A stretch of DNA of 64,000 bases, taken from Collinsella sp. OM04-5 (GTDB taxonomy: Bacteria; Actinomycetota; Coriobacteriia; Coriobacteriales; Coriobacteriaceae). The stretch spans positions 121,889 through 185,888 of the forward strand of contig NZ_QSUU01000001.1 of the NCBI RefSeq assembly GCF_003439125.1, written 5' to 3'. The notes below the pieces were generated by a model. It had not been told where the DNA came from and did not search any database. It worked only from the letters and a program-made list of their open reading frames with translations. Position numbers and translations under genes: made by a program. Shown piece after piece: positions 47,500 through 56,386 of this stretch (position 1 is its first letter; each line of letters starts with the position of its first letter).

Positions 47500-48608
47500 A
47501 GGTAGGCGCCGAGGTTGATGGCGGTGGCTTCGGTGTGACTGCTTGCCTGGGTGCTGGCGCGCTCCAGTAAAAACGGGCGTACGAGCTCTTGGCGGTTGAT
47601 ATCCTCGGCGGCGGTGACTGCGGTGACGGTGCGCGCTGCAGAGCCGACGCGGATATGCTTGGTCTTTGCCGGGGCCTTGTTCTCGATTTGCTCCATCAGC
47701 AGTTGGACACCCTTGCGGCCAATTTCGTAGCCCGGCGGCGCCACGGTGGTAAGAGGAACCGACCCGCTCCATGCAAGGGGGTTGCCGTCGCAGCCGGCCA
47801 CGCGGACCTGCTCGGGGACGGAGATGCCTTTGTCGGTCAGCGCCGAGATAACGCCCGAGGCCAATACGTCGGTCAGACCGATGACAAAATCGGGGCGCTC
47901 GTCAGCAGGGCGCTCGGCAATCTGGGCACCGATACTGTAGCCGTCGGCTGCGGTATTCCATTCGCCGGCGTCGATGACCTCAATTTTGATATCGGGGTGC
48001 AGGGCGAGGGCCTTGTGAATGCCGAGTACGCGCAGTGTGAGCTGCATGAATGCCGCTCTGCCCACAACGGTGATATGGCGTGCGCCGCGGGCGATGGCGA
48101 GCTCGGCGATAATGCGCCCCTGTGCCTCGTTGTCGGCGGCCACGTAATAACCGGGCTCGGAGCAGTGGATGTCCAGATGGACGATCGGCACGGGCATTTT
48201 GGTCATGGCGGGGTGCCAATCGGGAGATGCCATGGGCTGCACCATGACGCCGGACATCTGCGTGCCCATAAAATAGCGCAGGTAATGGTCCTCGAGAATG
48301 TCGTCGTTATCGGCGTTGGCGATGAGCAGGTCATAGCCGTGCTTGCGTGCCTCGTTATGGGCGCCGCTGGCAATTTGGAGCGAGAAGCCATGGTCGAGGC
48401 GGGGGAGGACCAAGCCAAAGGACTTGGTGGCGCCGCCTGCGAGCTGACGGGCACTTTGGTTGGGCAGGTAGCCAAGGCGATTGATGGTCTCGTTGATGAG
48501 CTTGAGGGTCTCGGGGCGCAGCTTTTCGGGATGGTTGAGCGCGTTGGAAACCGTGCCCAACGAAACCCCGGCCTCGCGCGCGACGTCGCTGATTTTTACC
48601 TTTGCCAT
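47496..48608 (-). CDS. LacI-family transcriptional regulator
   Basis: A 370-residue LacI/GalR-type repressor. The HTH is KISDVAREAGVSLGTVSNALN, the hinge YLPNQSARQLAGG, and the rest is a sugar-binding sensor. It is somewhat longer than usual at the C-terminus (about 30 extra residues). ATG 48608 follows AAAGGGG. The target is not clear. Upstream is the palindrome array and glmS on the other strand, and downstream the convergent HAD gene. Confidence 0.9.
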   Translation of the reverse strand: MAKVKISDVAREAGVSLGTVSNALNHPEKLRPETLKLINETINRLGYLPNQSARQLAGGATKSFGLVLPRLDHGFSLQIASGAHNEARKHGYDLLIANADNDDILEDHYLRYFMGTQMSGVMVQPMASPDWHPAMTKMPVPIVHLDIHCSEPGYYVAADNEAQGRIIAELAIARGARHITVVGRAAFMQLTLRVLGIHKALALHPDIKIEVIDAGEWNTAADGYSIGAQIAERPADERPDFVIGLTDVLASGVISALTDKGISVPEQVRVAGCDGNPLAWSGSVPLTTVAPPGYEIGRKGVQLLMEQIENKAPAKTKHIRVGSAARTVTAVTAAEDINRQELVRPFLLERASTQASSHTEATAINLGAYL

Positions 48609-48673
48609 GGCGGCCCCTTTGATGCGTTTCAAGTACAAGTCCGATTGTAGCATCGCCCGCCCCCAGGGTGTCA

Positions 48674-49013
48674 AAACCTGCCAATTAGGGACAGGTTTAT
48701 TTTGGCAGGTTTTATCTGCGGAAACGCCGTTGCCAGCGCGACCACCACAAAGGGGGCAGGCACCTTTGTGGTGGCTTGAGCTACCCGGGCCTTCAATTGT
48801 CTCGATCTGTAACATCTGGACGGCAAAACCAGCTCTACCTGTTACAGGTCGAGACATAGTGCTGGGATCGAACCGTAATGTCTCGATCTGTAACACTAAG
48901 CCGGCTTATTGCGGCCCAGATGTTACAGATCGAGATCTTTCGCCGGGATAGGCCGCCGCCCCGGTCCAAACCACCACAAAGGTTCCTGTCCCCATTGTGG
49001 CGGTTTGGACCGG
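48674..49013. repeat. Array of five palindromes upstream of glmS
   Basis: In order: AAAACCTGCCA/TGGCAGGTTTT (48674-48713, loop with GGGACAGG); ACCACCACAAAGG/CCTTTGTGGTGG (48741-48773); TGTCTCGATCTGTAACA and complement (48798-48856, one mismatch); TCTCGATCTGTAACA and complement (48881-48935); and CCGGTCCAAACC/GGTTTGGACCGG-type arms (48961-49013, loop with CTGTCCCC). The third and fourth share the same stem. The 558-base gap 48609-49166 otherwise holds only the glmS promoter region, with a TACAAT near 49087. Confidence 0.85.
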
Positions 49014-49166
49014 CTGGGCATGTGTGCATCGGGTGGTATCTAAGTTGAGATACCACTTCTGGTATATCAGCTTGCGCTTGCGTGAGTACAATACTCGAAC
49101 GTTATACGTCTCAGCGCCCCCTGTGCGTGGACGTCTTGCAGTCACGCGAACGAAGGGATTTATCCT

Positions 49167-51014
49167 ATGTGCGGAATTGTCGGCTACACCGGCTCTGATA
49201 TTGCAAAGAACATCCTGGTCACGGGCCTCAAGCGTATGGAGTATCGCGGCTATGACTCCTCGGGCGTCGCGCTCGAGGTGGGTGAGGGCGCCGCGGCGCA
49301 CCTCGACGTCATCCGCCGCGTGGGCAAGGTCGCGGGCCTGGAGAGCGAGCTTTCCAACATCGACAGCGACGCTACCTGCGGTATCGGCCACACCCGTTGG
49401 GCCACCCACGGCAAGCCCTCCGTCGTTAACGCCCATCCCCACACCAGCTGCGACGGTCGTATCGCCATCGTCCACAACGGCATCATCGAGAACTTCGCCG
49501 AGCTGCGCGAAGAGCTGGAGGGCCGCGGCCACCACTTTAAGAGCGAGACCGATACCGAGGTCTTCGCGCATCTGATCGAAGAGGCTTATGCCGAGACGCA
49601 CGACCTGATGGCCTCCGTGCGCGAGGCTTGCACCCACGTGGTCGGTGCCTATGGTCTGGCCGCCGTGTGCGCTGACGAGCCCGGCGTGATCGCCGTGGCC
49701 CGCAAGGATTCCCCGATCGTAGTCGGCGTGGGCGAAACCGGCTCCTATGTTGCTTCCGATGTCATCGCGCTCATCGACGCCACCCGCGATGTCGTGGTGC
49801 TCGAGGACGGTCAGTTTGCCAAGCTCACGCCCGCGGGCGTCGAGTACACCGACGAGGCCGGCAACGTTATCGAGCCCAAGGTCACCCACATCGACTGGGA
49901 CCTGGACATGGCAGAAAAGGGCGGTTATCCCGACTTTATGCTCAAGGAGATCCATGAGCAGCCGCGCGTCGTGCGCGACACGCTGGTCGGTCGTATGACA
50001 CCGGCCGGCGAGCTCGACATCGACGAGCTGGGCTTGTCCCTCGAGGAGCTCAACGATATCGACCGCGTGTATGTAATTGCCTGCGGCACCAGCTACCATG
50101 CCGGCCTCATTGCCAAGAACCTTATTGAGGGCTGGGCTCGCATCCCCACCGAGGTTGAGGCGGCCAGCGAGTTCCGCTATCGCAATCCCATCATTACGCC
50201 GACGACGCTTGTCGTTGCCGTGTCTCAGTCGGGCGAGACGGCCGACACCCTTGCCGCCATTCGCGACGCGCGCATCAAGGGTGCCAAGGTCTTCGGCATC
50301 ACCAACGTGGTGGGCAGCCCCGTGGCGCGTGAGAGCGACGGCGTCATCTACACCAAGGCCAACAAGGAGATCGCGGTCGCCTCGACCAAGAGCTTCATCG
50401 GCCAGGTTGTGAGCCTTACGCTACTGGCTTTGCTGTTGGCGCAGGTTAAGTACCGTCTGACCACCAAGCAGGCGCGCATGCTGTTCCGCGAGCTTTCCGA
50501 CACGGCCGAGCAGATCCAGTGGATTTTGGATACCCAGACCGAGGCCGTTCATGAGGCCGCCCTGCTGTGCAAGGACGCGCAGTCGGCGCTGTTCGTGGGC
50601 CGCGGCATGGGTGCCGCTATTTCCTACGAGGGCGCACTCAAGCTCAAAGAGGTCAGCTACCTGCACGCCGAGGCCTACGCTGCCGGCGAGATGAAGCACG
50701 GCCCCATTGCCCTGATCGACCCGGGTTTCCCTGTCATCGCCGTGGCCACCAAGAGTGCCACCTACGACAAGACCGTGTCGAACCTCATGGAGTGCAAGGC
50801 GCGCGGTGCCAAGGTCATCGTCGTTGCCACCGAGGGCGACGAGGAGATCAACAAGATCGCCGACTGCATCATCCGCGTGCCGGCCGTCCGCGACGTGTTC
50901 AGCCCCATCACGGCGAGCGTCCCGCTGCAGCTGCTCGCCCGCGAGGTTGCCATTCTGCGCGGTTGCGACGTTGACCAACCTCGTAACCTGGCGAAAAGCG
51001 TTACTGTCGAGTAG
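49167..51014 (+). CDS. glmS: Glutamine-fructose-6-phosphate aminotransferase (isomerizing)
   Basis: A 615-residue enzyme making glucosamine-6-phosphate, the first step toward peptidoglycan amino sugars. MCGIVGYTG gives the catalytic N-terminal cysteine after Met removal. GHTRWATHG and HNGIIENF belong to the glutaminase domain, and two SIS domains (ACGTSYHAG, SQSGETADT, then GRGMGAAISYEGALKLKEVSYLHAEA) form the isomerase. The C-terminal QPRNLAKSVTVE is invariant. The upstream region carries palindromes but no glmS ribozyme that I can recognise. Confidence 0.97.
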   Translation: MCGIVGYTGSDIAKNILVTGLKRMEYRGYDSSGVALEVGEGAAAHLDVIRRVGKVAGLESELSNIDSDATCGIGHTRWATHGKPSVVNAHPHTSCDGRIAIVHNGIIENFAELREELEGRGHHFKSETDTEVFAHLIEEAYAETHDLMASVREACTHVVGAYGLAAVCADEPGVIAVARKDSPIVVGVGETGSYVASDVIALIDATRDVVVLEDGQFAKLTPAGVEYTDEAGNVIEPKVTHIDWDLDMAEKGGYPDFMLKEIHEQPRVVRDTLVGRMTPAGELDIDELGLSLEELNDIDRVYVIACGTSYHAGLIAKNLIEGWARIPTEVEAASEFRYRNPIITPTTLVVAVSQSGETADTLAAIRDARIKGAKVFGITNVVGSPVARESDGVIYTKANKEIAVASTKSFIGQVVSLTLLALLLAQVKYRLTTKQARMLFRELSDTAEQIQWILDTQTEAVHEAALLCKDAQSALFVGRGMGAAISYEGALKLKEVSYLHAEAYAAGEMKHGPIALIDPGFPVIAVATKSATYDKTVSNLMECKARGAKVIVVATEGDEEINKIADCIIRVPAVRDVFSPITASVPLQLLAREVAILRGCDVDQPRNLAKSVTVE

Positions 51015-51037
51015 TTGGTTCCGCCGTTCTAACGACT

Positions 51038-51077
51038 AAGGCCCGGCTCCGCGTCATCAGACGGAGCCGGGCCTTTT
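51038..51077 (+). terminator. glmS terminator
   Basis: AAGGCCCGGCTCCG and CGGAGCCGGGCCTT, a perfect 14-bp stem, then TTTG. Confidence 0.9.
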
Positions 51078-51086
51078 TGTACGGAG

Positions 51087-51125
51087 AAACCACCACAAAG
51101 GTGCCTGTCCCCTTTGTGGTGGTTT
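51087..51125. repeat. Hairpin with CTGTCCC loop
   Basis: AAACCACCACAAAG (51087-51100) and CTTTGTGGTGGTTT (51112-51125) pair perfectly around GTGCCTGTCCC. The stem copies that at 48741-48773. It lies directly between the glmS terminator and the end of the leftward gntR gene. Confidence 0.8.
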
Positions 51126-51132
51126 TGGCAGG

Positions 51133-51864
51133 CTAGCGGAGCTTGCTGGTCTCGAAGTACTCGGGGAACTGGTCCAGGACCTCGGTTTGGTTGCGGAACA
51201 TCATATGCAGGTGCTTGCTGACCAAAAAGCTCGCCTCGATGGGGTCGCGACCGGCGATGGCGCGGCGGATTTGCTTATGCTCGTTAACAGTCTCCTGATT
51301 GTCGAGCGTCTGTGTGGCGGCACGCAGCCAGCGGAAGCGCTCCAGGTCGGCATTGGTCTCTTCGAGCCACGACCACACGGTGCTACGGCACGCGATGTTA
51401 AAGATCATGCGGTGCATGAGGTTGTCGCTTAAAAAGAAGCCGATGCGATCCTCTTCGGCCATGGCCTTTTCCTGCAACGCGATGGCCCGGTCGAGCTGCT
51501 CGACGCCTGCCGAGGTGGCGCGCGCGCAGCACTCTACAATCACCTGTTTTTCCAGGTGCTCGCGAATGTAGCAGGCACTCTCGGCAAGGGTGAGGTTGAT
51601 GGGCGAGACATAGGTGCCGCTCTGGGGCACGGTGCGCACCAGGCCCTCTTGCGCCAGACGCACCAGTGCCTCGCGCACAGGGGTGCGCCCCATATCCAGG
51701 TCGTCGCACAGCTGCTTGACGCCCAGCTTTTCGCCCGGTTTGTAGTCCAGATAGACGATCTTGCGTCGAATGGTGTGGTAGGACTGGTCCTGTAGGCTCG
51801 TTTCTTGCTCGCCGATGTGCATCGATTCTTCCATAGCGCCTCGCAAACGTTCTTCCACACTCAT
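51133..51864 (-). CDS. GntR-family transcriptional regulator (FCD type)
   Basis: A 243-residue regulator with an N-terminal winged helix (QSYHTIRRKIVYLDYKPGEKL, then GRTPVREALVRLAQEGLV) and a helical FCD effector domain (residues 90-230), which usually binds an organic acid through a metal. The start ATG 51864 has no clear ribosome-binding site. ATG 51834 with GAGG is an alternative. It is divergent from the YeiH-type transporter gene and probably controls it. Confidence 0.88.
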   Translation of the reverse strand: MSVEERLRGAMEESMHIGEQETSLQDQSYHTIRRKIVYLDYKPGEKLGVKQLCDDLDMGRTPVREALVRLAQEGLVRTVPQSGTYVSPINLTLAESACYIREHLEKQVIVECCARATSAGVEQLDRAIALQEKAMAEEDRIGFFLSDNLMHRMIFNIACRSTVWSWLEETNADLERFRWLRAATQTLDNQETVNEHKQIRRAIAGRDPIEASFLVSKHLHMMFRNQTEVLDQFPEYFETSKLR

Positions 51865-52026
51865 ATGTCAGTTGTTTATTATGCCGCGAATCAGTTCTCT
51901 GCGGTGGAAATTCAATCGCCGCCCGATAACTTTTGCGACATTTTTGCCTGCGTTTGTACGGGATTGTGCTCAACGTTGCCGTATCATAAGCCGTCGCAAA
52001 CGTGAAATAGAAAGAAGGAATCCCAT

Positions 52027-53061
52027 ATGCAACTGGCAAATATCGTACGCGAGCGCTGGAAGGGCGTTTTGTTCTGCCTGATCATCGCCATTCCCGCAAC
52101 GCTGCTCGGCAAGCAGATCGAGGTGGTCGGCGGGCCGGTATTCGCCATCCTCATCGGCATGGTTCTGGCACTTGTCTTTCCCAAGCATCGTCGTGAGCCG
52201 CTTGCCGCCGGCGTTACCTATACGTCTAAAAAGATCTTGCAGTACGCGGTCATCCTGCTTGGCTTTGGCATGAACCTCTCGCAGATTCTGTCCAAGGGCG
52301 CCCAGTCGCTGCCGATTATCGTGGCGACGATCTCGACCTCGCTTGTTGTCGCCTTCGTGCTCTGCCACGTCATGAACGTGCCGAGCAAGATCGCGACGCT
52401 TGTGGGTGTGGGTTCGTCGATTTGCGGCGGTTCTGCCATCGCCGCGACCGCACCCGTCATCGATGCCGACGATCGCGAGATTGCCCAGGCTATTTCGGTC
52501 ATCTTCCTGTTTAACGTTATCGCGGCGCTCGTGTTTCCGACGCTCGGCGGCATGCTCGGGCTGACCAACGAGGGCTTTGGCCTGTTTGCCGGCACCGCCA
52601 TCAACGACACCTCGTCCGTAACGGCTGCGGCGAGCGCCTGGGACAGCATGCATCCCGGCGCCAATGTGCTCGAGAGCGCCACGGTGGTCAAGCTCACCAG
52701 GACGCTGGCCATTATTCCCATCACGTTGGTCCTCGCATGCTGGCAGATGCATCTGGCGCGCAAGGCCGGCGGCGACGCCAAAAGCACGTTCTCGCTTAAA
52801 CGCGCGTTTCCCATGTTTGTGCTGTTCTTTGTGCTGGCGAGCGTAATCACCACGGTGCTTCAGCTTCCCGTGTCCATCACGGCGCCCATCAAGGAGCTTT
52901 CGAAGTTCTTTATCGTGATGGCCATGGCGGCTATTGGCTTTAATACCGATATCGTCGAGCTGGTCAAAAAGGGCGGCAAGCCCATCGCGCTGGGCTTTTG
53001 CTGCTGGATTGGCATTGCGTGCATGAGCTTGGGAATGCAGCACGTGCTGGGAATCTGGTAG
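52027..53061 (+). CDS. YeiH-family membrane transporter (putative sulfate/anion exporter)
   Basis: A 344-residue membrane protein with about ten helices. The family pattern [31 protein letters not shown] and [17 protein letters not shown] identifies the YeiH/UPF0324 group. A few members are linked to sulfonate or taurine use as sulfate exporters; most are uncharacterised. The GntR gene next door suggests induction by a metabolite. AAGAAGGAA precedes the ATG. Confidence 0.85.
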   Translation: MQLANIVRERWKGVLFCLIIAIPATLLGKQIEVVGGPVFAILIGMVLALVFPKHRREPLAAGVTYTSKKILQYAVILLGFGMNLSQILSKGAQSLPIIVATISTSLVVAFVLCHVMNVPSKIATLVGVGSSICGGSAIAATAPVIDADDREIAQAISVIFLFNVIAALVFPTLGGMLGLTNEGFGLFAGTAINDTSSVTAAASAWDSMHPGANVLESATVVKLTRTLAIIPITLVLACWQMHLARKAGGDAKSTFSLKRAFPMFVLFFVLASVITTVLQLPVSITAPIKELSKFFIVMAMAAIGFNTDIVELVKKGGKPIALGFCCWIGIACMSLGMQHVLGIW

Positions 53062-53106
53062 AGAAGTAGCTTATTCGCGTGCTGGTTGCTGGTTGCTGGT
53101 GAGCGC

Positions 53107-53185
53107 AAGCCTGCGGTGGAGCGATAGGAGCTCTTGCGGGTATGGCTTGTCCGCAGGTTTATAAGTCCCGAAGAGCTCTTATCGC
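53107..53185 (+). ncRNA. Predicted interleaved-stem RNA (pseudoknot) upstream of the degenerate activator gene
   Basis: Stem A: AAGCCTGCGG (53107-53116) with CCGCAGGTTT (53151-53160), one wobble. Stem B: GCGATAGGAGCTCTTGCGGG (53121-53140) with CCCGAAGAGCTCTTATCGC (53167-53185), one wobble and one bulge. B's left arm lies in A's loop and its right arm outside it. A TGCTGGT tandem repeat (about 53080-53099) and a further CGCCCCGC/GCGGGGC stem flank it. Confidence 0.5.
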
Positions 53186-53334
53186 CCCGCCAGGATGGCG
53201 ATGCGGGGCAACACCTATACTCGCAGGACGGCGCTTTCTGCCCTATAGTGTTTGGTGAGCAATATCGTTCAATTTTGAAACACTCGGTCGTGCGACCGTC
53301 GGCGGCTGCACGTCGCCTCGGACAGGGGCAAATC

Positions 53335-54552
53335 ATGGATAGCGATGCCAAGCTGAACATCTTGACCGAGGCCCTGGCTGCTGCCGGGGCCTCGGCATTG
53401 GCAATCGATGCGCGTGGGGACGTCGCGATTTCGACCATGAATGACGCGGCGCTTGAGCGGGATGTGGCAGCTTTTGTTGCCGAACGCCTCGACCGTATAG
53501 GAGACGGCGCGCGTCTGGTTATGGGGCGTGCGGGTACGCGCCTGAGCCTGACCGTTCGCCTCGCCGACAAAGAGGGCGGGGGCCTTTGGGTCGTCGTGGT
53601 CCGCGAGGTGCGCGGCGCCGCGGCGCACGCGGGCATCGAGTGGCTCAACGCCGACGAAGTTGAGGCCCGCTACGAATCGAGCGCGTACGGCATCGTTGAG
53701 GGGGCTGCCTCGGTGGCTGCGCCGGTCGCCGAGAGCTACGCGCGCGGTGTGCCCCTTATGCTCGAGGGCGAGCTGGGAACGGGTCAGGTCGAGATTGCCA
53801 TGCGCCTCTATCTGGACGGTCCTTTTGTCGATCAGCCCTTTGTTGCCGTTGCGCTCGATGAGCTAACGGATCGCGGCTGGCGCCATCTGCTCAAAAGCGC
53901 CGAATCGCCGTTGTTCCAAACGGGGCTGACACTTTGCATTGAGGGCTGGAACACGGTTGGCCCCCAGCGTCTCCGCGAGCTCGTTTCCACGATGGCCGAC
54001 ACCGCGTTGGCGACGCGCTGCCATGTGGTGCTGACGGCGAATGACATGCCGGGCGGCAGCGAAAGTGATCAAGCCGCCTTTGTGACCGAGCGCTTCGCCT
54101 GTGCGGTGAGCGTGGCGCCGGCAATCGTCGAGCAGGGAGCCACGTCGCAAAAGATTGCGCGCTATTTGGAATATCTCGCTGGTGCATTTGGGACGGCAGC
54201 GCCCACGCTGTCTGCCGCGGCGACGAAGGCGCTCGATGCTTACCGCTGGCCGCGCAATTATCTGCAGCTCCGCGAGGTCTCGGAACGACTGTATATATTG
54301 GTGGGGGCGGGCACGGTGGATCGCGCTGTGGCGGAGGAAGTGCTAGCCCAAGAGGACGTGATTAAGACCGCAACCTTTGGCGCCCCGACACTCGAAAGCG
54401 ACCTGTATATCCTGCGACCGCTGGCCGATACCGAGCGAGATATCGCGCATCTGGTTGTAGATCATCTCCACGGCAACCGAACCCGTGCGGCGGAGGTGCT
54501 GGGCATAAGCCGAACAACGCTGTGGCGCTTACTGAAGGACGATGACCGTTGA
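53335..54552 (+). CDS. Regulator with a degenerate sigma-54-activator-like AAA domain and Fis-type HTH
   Basis: A 405-residue protein laid out like an NtrC-class activator: a short N-terminal sensor (1-110), an AAA-like domain (about 125-330) and a C-terminal Fis HTH (370-400; HLHGNRTRAAEVLGISRTTLWRLL). The ATPase has decayed. Walker A reads EGELGTGQ (144-151) with glutamine for the lysine, Walker B is CIEGWN, and the GAFTGA loop is absent. YRWPRNYLQLREV (303-315) still matches the conserved WPGNxREL segment. It therefore should not drive sigma-54 and may act as a simple DNA-binding regulator. AGGGG sets ATG 53335. Confidence 0.78.
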   Translation: MDSDAKLNILTEALAAAGASALAIDARGDVAISTMNDAALERDVAAFVAERLDRIGDGARLVMGRAGTRLSLTVRLADKEGGGLWVVVVREVRGAAAHAGIEWLNADEVEARYESSAYGIVEGAASVAAPVAESYARGVPLMLEGELGTGQVEIAMRLYLDGPFVDQPFVAVALDELTDRGWRHLLKSAESPLFQTGLTLCIEGWNTVGPQRLRELVSTMADTALATRCHVVLTANDMPGGSESDQAAFVTERFACAVSVAPAIVEQGATSQKIARYLEYLAGAFGTAAPTLSAAATKALDAYRWPRNYLQLREVSERLYILVGAGTVDRAVAEEVLAQEDVIKTATFGAPTLESDLYILRPLADTERDIAHLVVDHLHGNRTRAAEVLGISRTTLWRLLKDDDR

Positions 54553-54636
54553 GCGAGGCGCCCGTGACCGCGCGCGACGCGTGTGCTACAGTCCAAAGCG
54601 TTATTGTTTCGATTTGGTTACGGCGTGCGGGGGCGT

Positions 54637-55212
54637 ATGGCTGAGACTACAAAACCGAGCCGCAGAAGGCGGAGCGCCGCGCCGGTTAACCGACGCACAA
54701 CATCGGTGACGTGGGGCAAACACGCCTCGGGGTTTGACGGCTCGTTCAAGCGCACTAAATACGGCTATCCTTCGACAGGTGCCCGTTTGGCAATGCAGGC
54801 AGAGTCCTCGCTGTGGGACCGCAAACGCGTGGTGGGCTCAAAGCTCAAGCACGACGGCACGCTCGGCTACATCAGCCGCGGGGCGGCTCGTCGCAGCGGA
54901 CTCAATCCGGCTGGTTGGCATCGTTATGTTCCGATCGCGGTCGTCGTTGCAGTGATCGTCATCGCACTCGCTGCGCTTGGCTACGCCGGCGACGGTGCCA
55001 ACTTGGACGCGATGTTTAAATCGCCCGAGCTCGCGCATGCAGGCACAGAAATTGTCGAGGGCGCTCAGACCCAGACGGGCGTCGCGCCCCAGCGCGGTAT
55101 CGTTGCGGCGGCCTCCACCATCGCCGACGCTCAAAAGGACGAGGGCGAACAGGGCGACGGCGCCGAAACGACCCACACGAACGAAACGACGACAACTCCA
55201 TCGGCAAGATAA
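54637..55212 (+). CDS. Hypothetical single-pass membrane protein
   Basis: A 191-residue protein without a recognised family. The first 90 residues are strongly basic (PSRRRRSAAPVNRR, then KLKHDGTLGYISRGAARRSG), one hydrophobic helix spans about residues 98-117 (PIAVVVAVIVIALAALGY), and the rest is polar, ending in a Thr-rich tail. A basic cytoplasmic head and an outer tail are predicted. GGGGG lies before the ATG at 54637. It follows the degenerate activator by 84 bases and may be co-transcribed. Confidence 0.65.
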   Translation: MAETTKPSRRRRSAAPVNRRTTSVTWGKHASGFDGSFKRTKYGYPSTGARLAMQAESSLWDRKRVVGSKLKHDGTLGYISRGAARRSGLNPAGWHRYVPIAVVVAVIVIALAALGYAGDGANLDAMFKSPELAHAGTEIVEGAQTQTGVAPQRGIVAAASTIADAQKDEGEQGDGAETTHTNETTTTPSAR

Positions 55213-55223
55213 GTTGCGAGCGG

Positions 55224-55250
55224 GTCCGCCGTTCGTTAGAACGGCGGAAC
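55224..55250. terminator. Hairpin next to the nitroreductase stop
   Basis: GTCCGCCGTTC (55224-55234) and GAACGGCGGAAC (55239-55250) pair with one extra base. Its position beside a stop codon resembles the hairpins at 1413 and 45770. Confidence 0.5.
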
Positions 55251-55253
55251 TAA

Positions 55254-55775
55254 TTACCTAACGTACACCACGTTGTCGCGGCGGGGTTTGGGCTCGGGTA
55301 GCGTGTCCTCGGCATAGCCCAGAATGCAGTGACCGACGCCGCGCAGGCTGCCGTCGGCGGGCAGGCCCCAGCTGGCCAGCAGCTCCAGGCCCTCGGGCGA
55401 GTCAAAGACCTCATGCGCGCGGTGAATCCAGCATGAGTCGACACCCAGTGCATAGGCGGCGTTGAGCAGGTTGCCCATGGCGAGCGATCCGTCTTCCAGG
55501 TGCGTGGGCACGCTGCGGTCGACCAGTACCACCACAACGGTCTTGGCGCCATAGAAGGGGTCGCTGTTGCTGCCCATGACCTGTGCGTTGAGCTGCGAGA
55601 GGCGCTCAACGGTCGTGGGGTCGGTGACGGCGACAAACGTCACCGGCTGGCGCCCCATGCCACTGGGTGCATACTGGCCGGCCTCGATAATGCGTGCGAG
55701 CTTTTCGGCCTCGACGGGACGATCACTGTATTTGCGGCAGCTGCGGCGGTGGATGAGTGCTTCGATAGTCTCCAT
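55254..55775 (-). CDS. Nitroreductase-family flavoprotein
   Basis: A 173-residue FMN-dependent oxidoreductase. RRSCRKYSDRPV near the start and APSGMGRQPVTFVAV contact the flavin, and GVDSCWIH and LGYAEDTLPEPKPR complete the family form. These enzymes reduce nitro-compounds, quinones or other acceptors with NAD(P)H; the substrate is not readable. ATG 55775 is set by AAGGAG. The open frame upstream is not conserved. Confidence 0.88.
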   Translation of the reverse strand: METIEALIHRRSCRKYSDRPVEAEKLARIIEAGQYAPSGMGRQPVTFVAVTDPTTVERLSQLNAQVMGSNSDPFYGAKTVVVVLVDRSVPTHLEDGSLAMGNLLNAAYALGVDSCWIHRAHEVFDSPEGLELLASWGLPADGSLRGVGHCILGYAEDTLPEPKPRRDNVVYVR

Positions 55776-56069
55776 GGTGTCTCCTTGCGGTGGCGTTGCA
55801 GATGCCACGTTCATACCCGTCGGGCTCAAACGATAGACGGTCAATTGCCCGGCCAAAAGGGTAGATCCCAATTGGGAAAGTAGGTTTGCATAAAAGGACC
55901 TTCAGAATGTGACAAACAAATGGGATGGTTAAACGTTTTATCCCGTCTACCCTGCGGTTTTTTACCACTTGCCTAAATGACGAACGCATAACCTCTGATA
56001 AAGGTTTTACTAAAGGAGTACCAACGTTTATCAATGCGCCGTGGTGGCGCCGGGCCAGGAGGTAACATC
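55776..56069. promoter_or_regulatory. Divergent intergenic region
   Basis: 294 bases between the nitroreductase (leftward) and the small hypothetical gene (rightward). A small AACCT/AGGTT hairpin (about 55991-56007) precedes AAAGGAG. No convincing promoter boxes are seen. Confidence 0.3.
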
Positions 56070-56360
56070 ATGTTCCAGGCTGGAGATGTCGTCGAGACCG
56101 ACTTCGAAGGATTTCTGAAGCTGCTGCGTTCCAAGACGCGCGCTTTTGTGACGATTGACGATCACGAGTACTACATCACGCACACCGATGGCTATTGGCG
56201 TGTTCAGGATTGCGAGGCCCTCAACGACAAGGGCCACTTTACTGACTGCTCCGAGCTGGTCAACACGGTCTGCGAGGTCGTCGAGCTGCCGTGGATTGCC
56301 GGCAAGAGCCTGCATGACAGCTTCTCGGGCGCTACGGTCTATGAGGCCGTCGCCGCTTAA
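56070..56360 (+). CDS. Small conserved-looking hypothetical protein
   Basis: A 96-residue soluble protein, MFQAGDVVETDFEGFLKLL at the start, that I do not recognise. It has a balanced, folded-looking composition with three cysteines in the second half, and no signal or membrane segment. A strong GGAGG ribosome-binding site at good spacing and a proper terminator argue that it is a real expressed gene. Confidence 0.65.
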   Translation: MFQAGDVVETDFEGFLKLLRSKTRAFVTIDDHEYYITHTDGYWRVQDCEALNDKGHFTDCSELVNTVCEVVELPWIAGKSLHDSFSGATVYEAVAA

Positions 56361-56386
56361 CGGGCAATAAAACCCGATTTTCACGT

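Noticed and set aside
48798..48935. CRISPR-like array from the repeated TCTCGATCTGTAACA
   Set aside because: The copies alternate in orientation as two hairpins, spacing is irregular and no cas genes are near.
48800..49166. glmS ribozyme upstream of glmS
   Set aside because: No ribozyme core sequence was recognised, and the array consists of simple hairpins.
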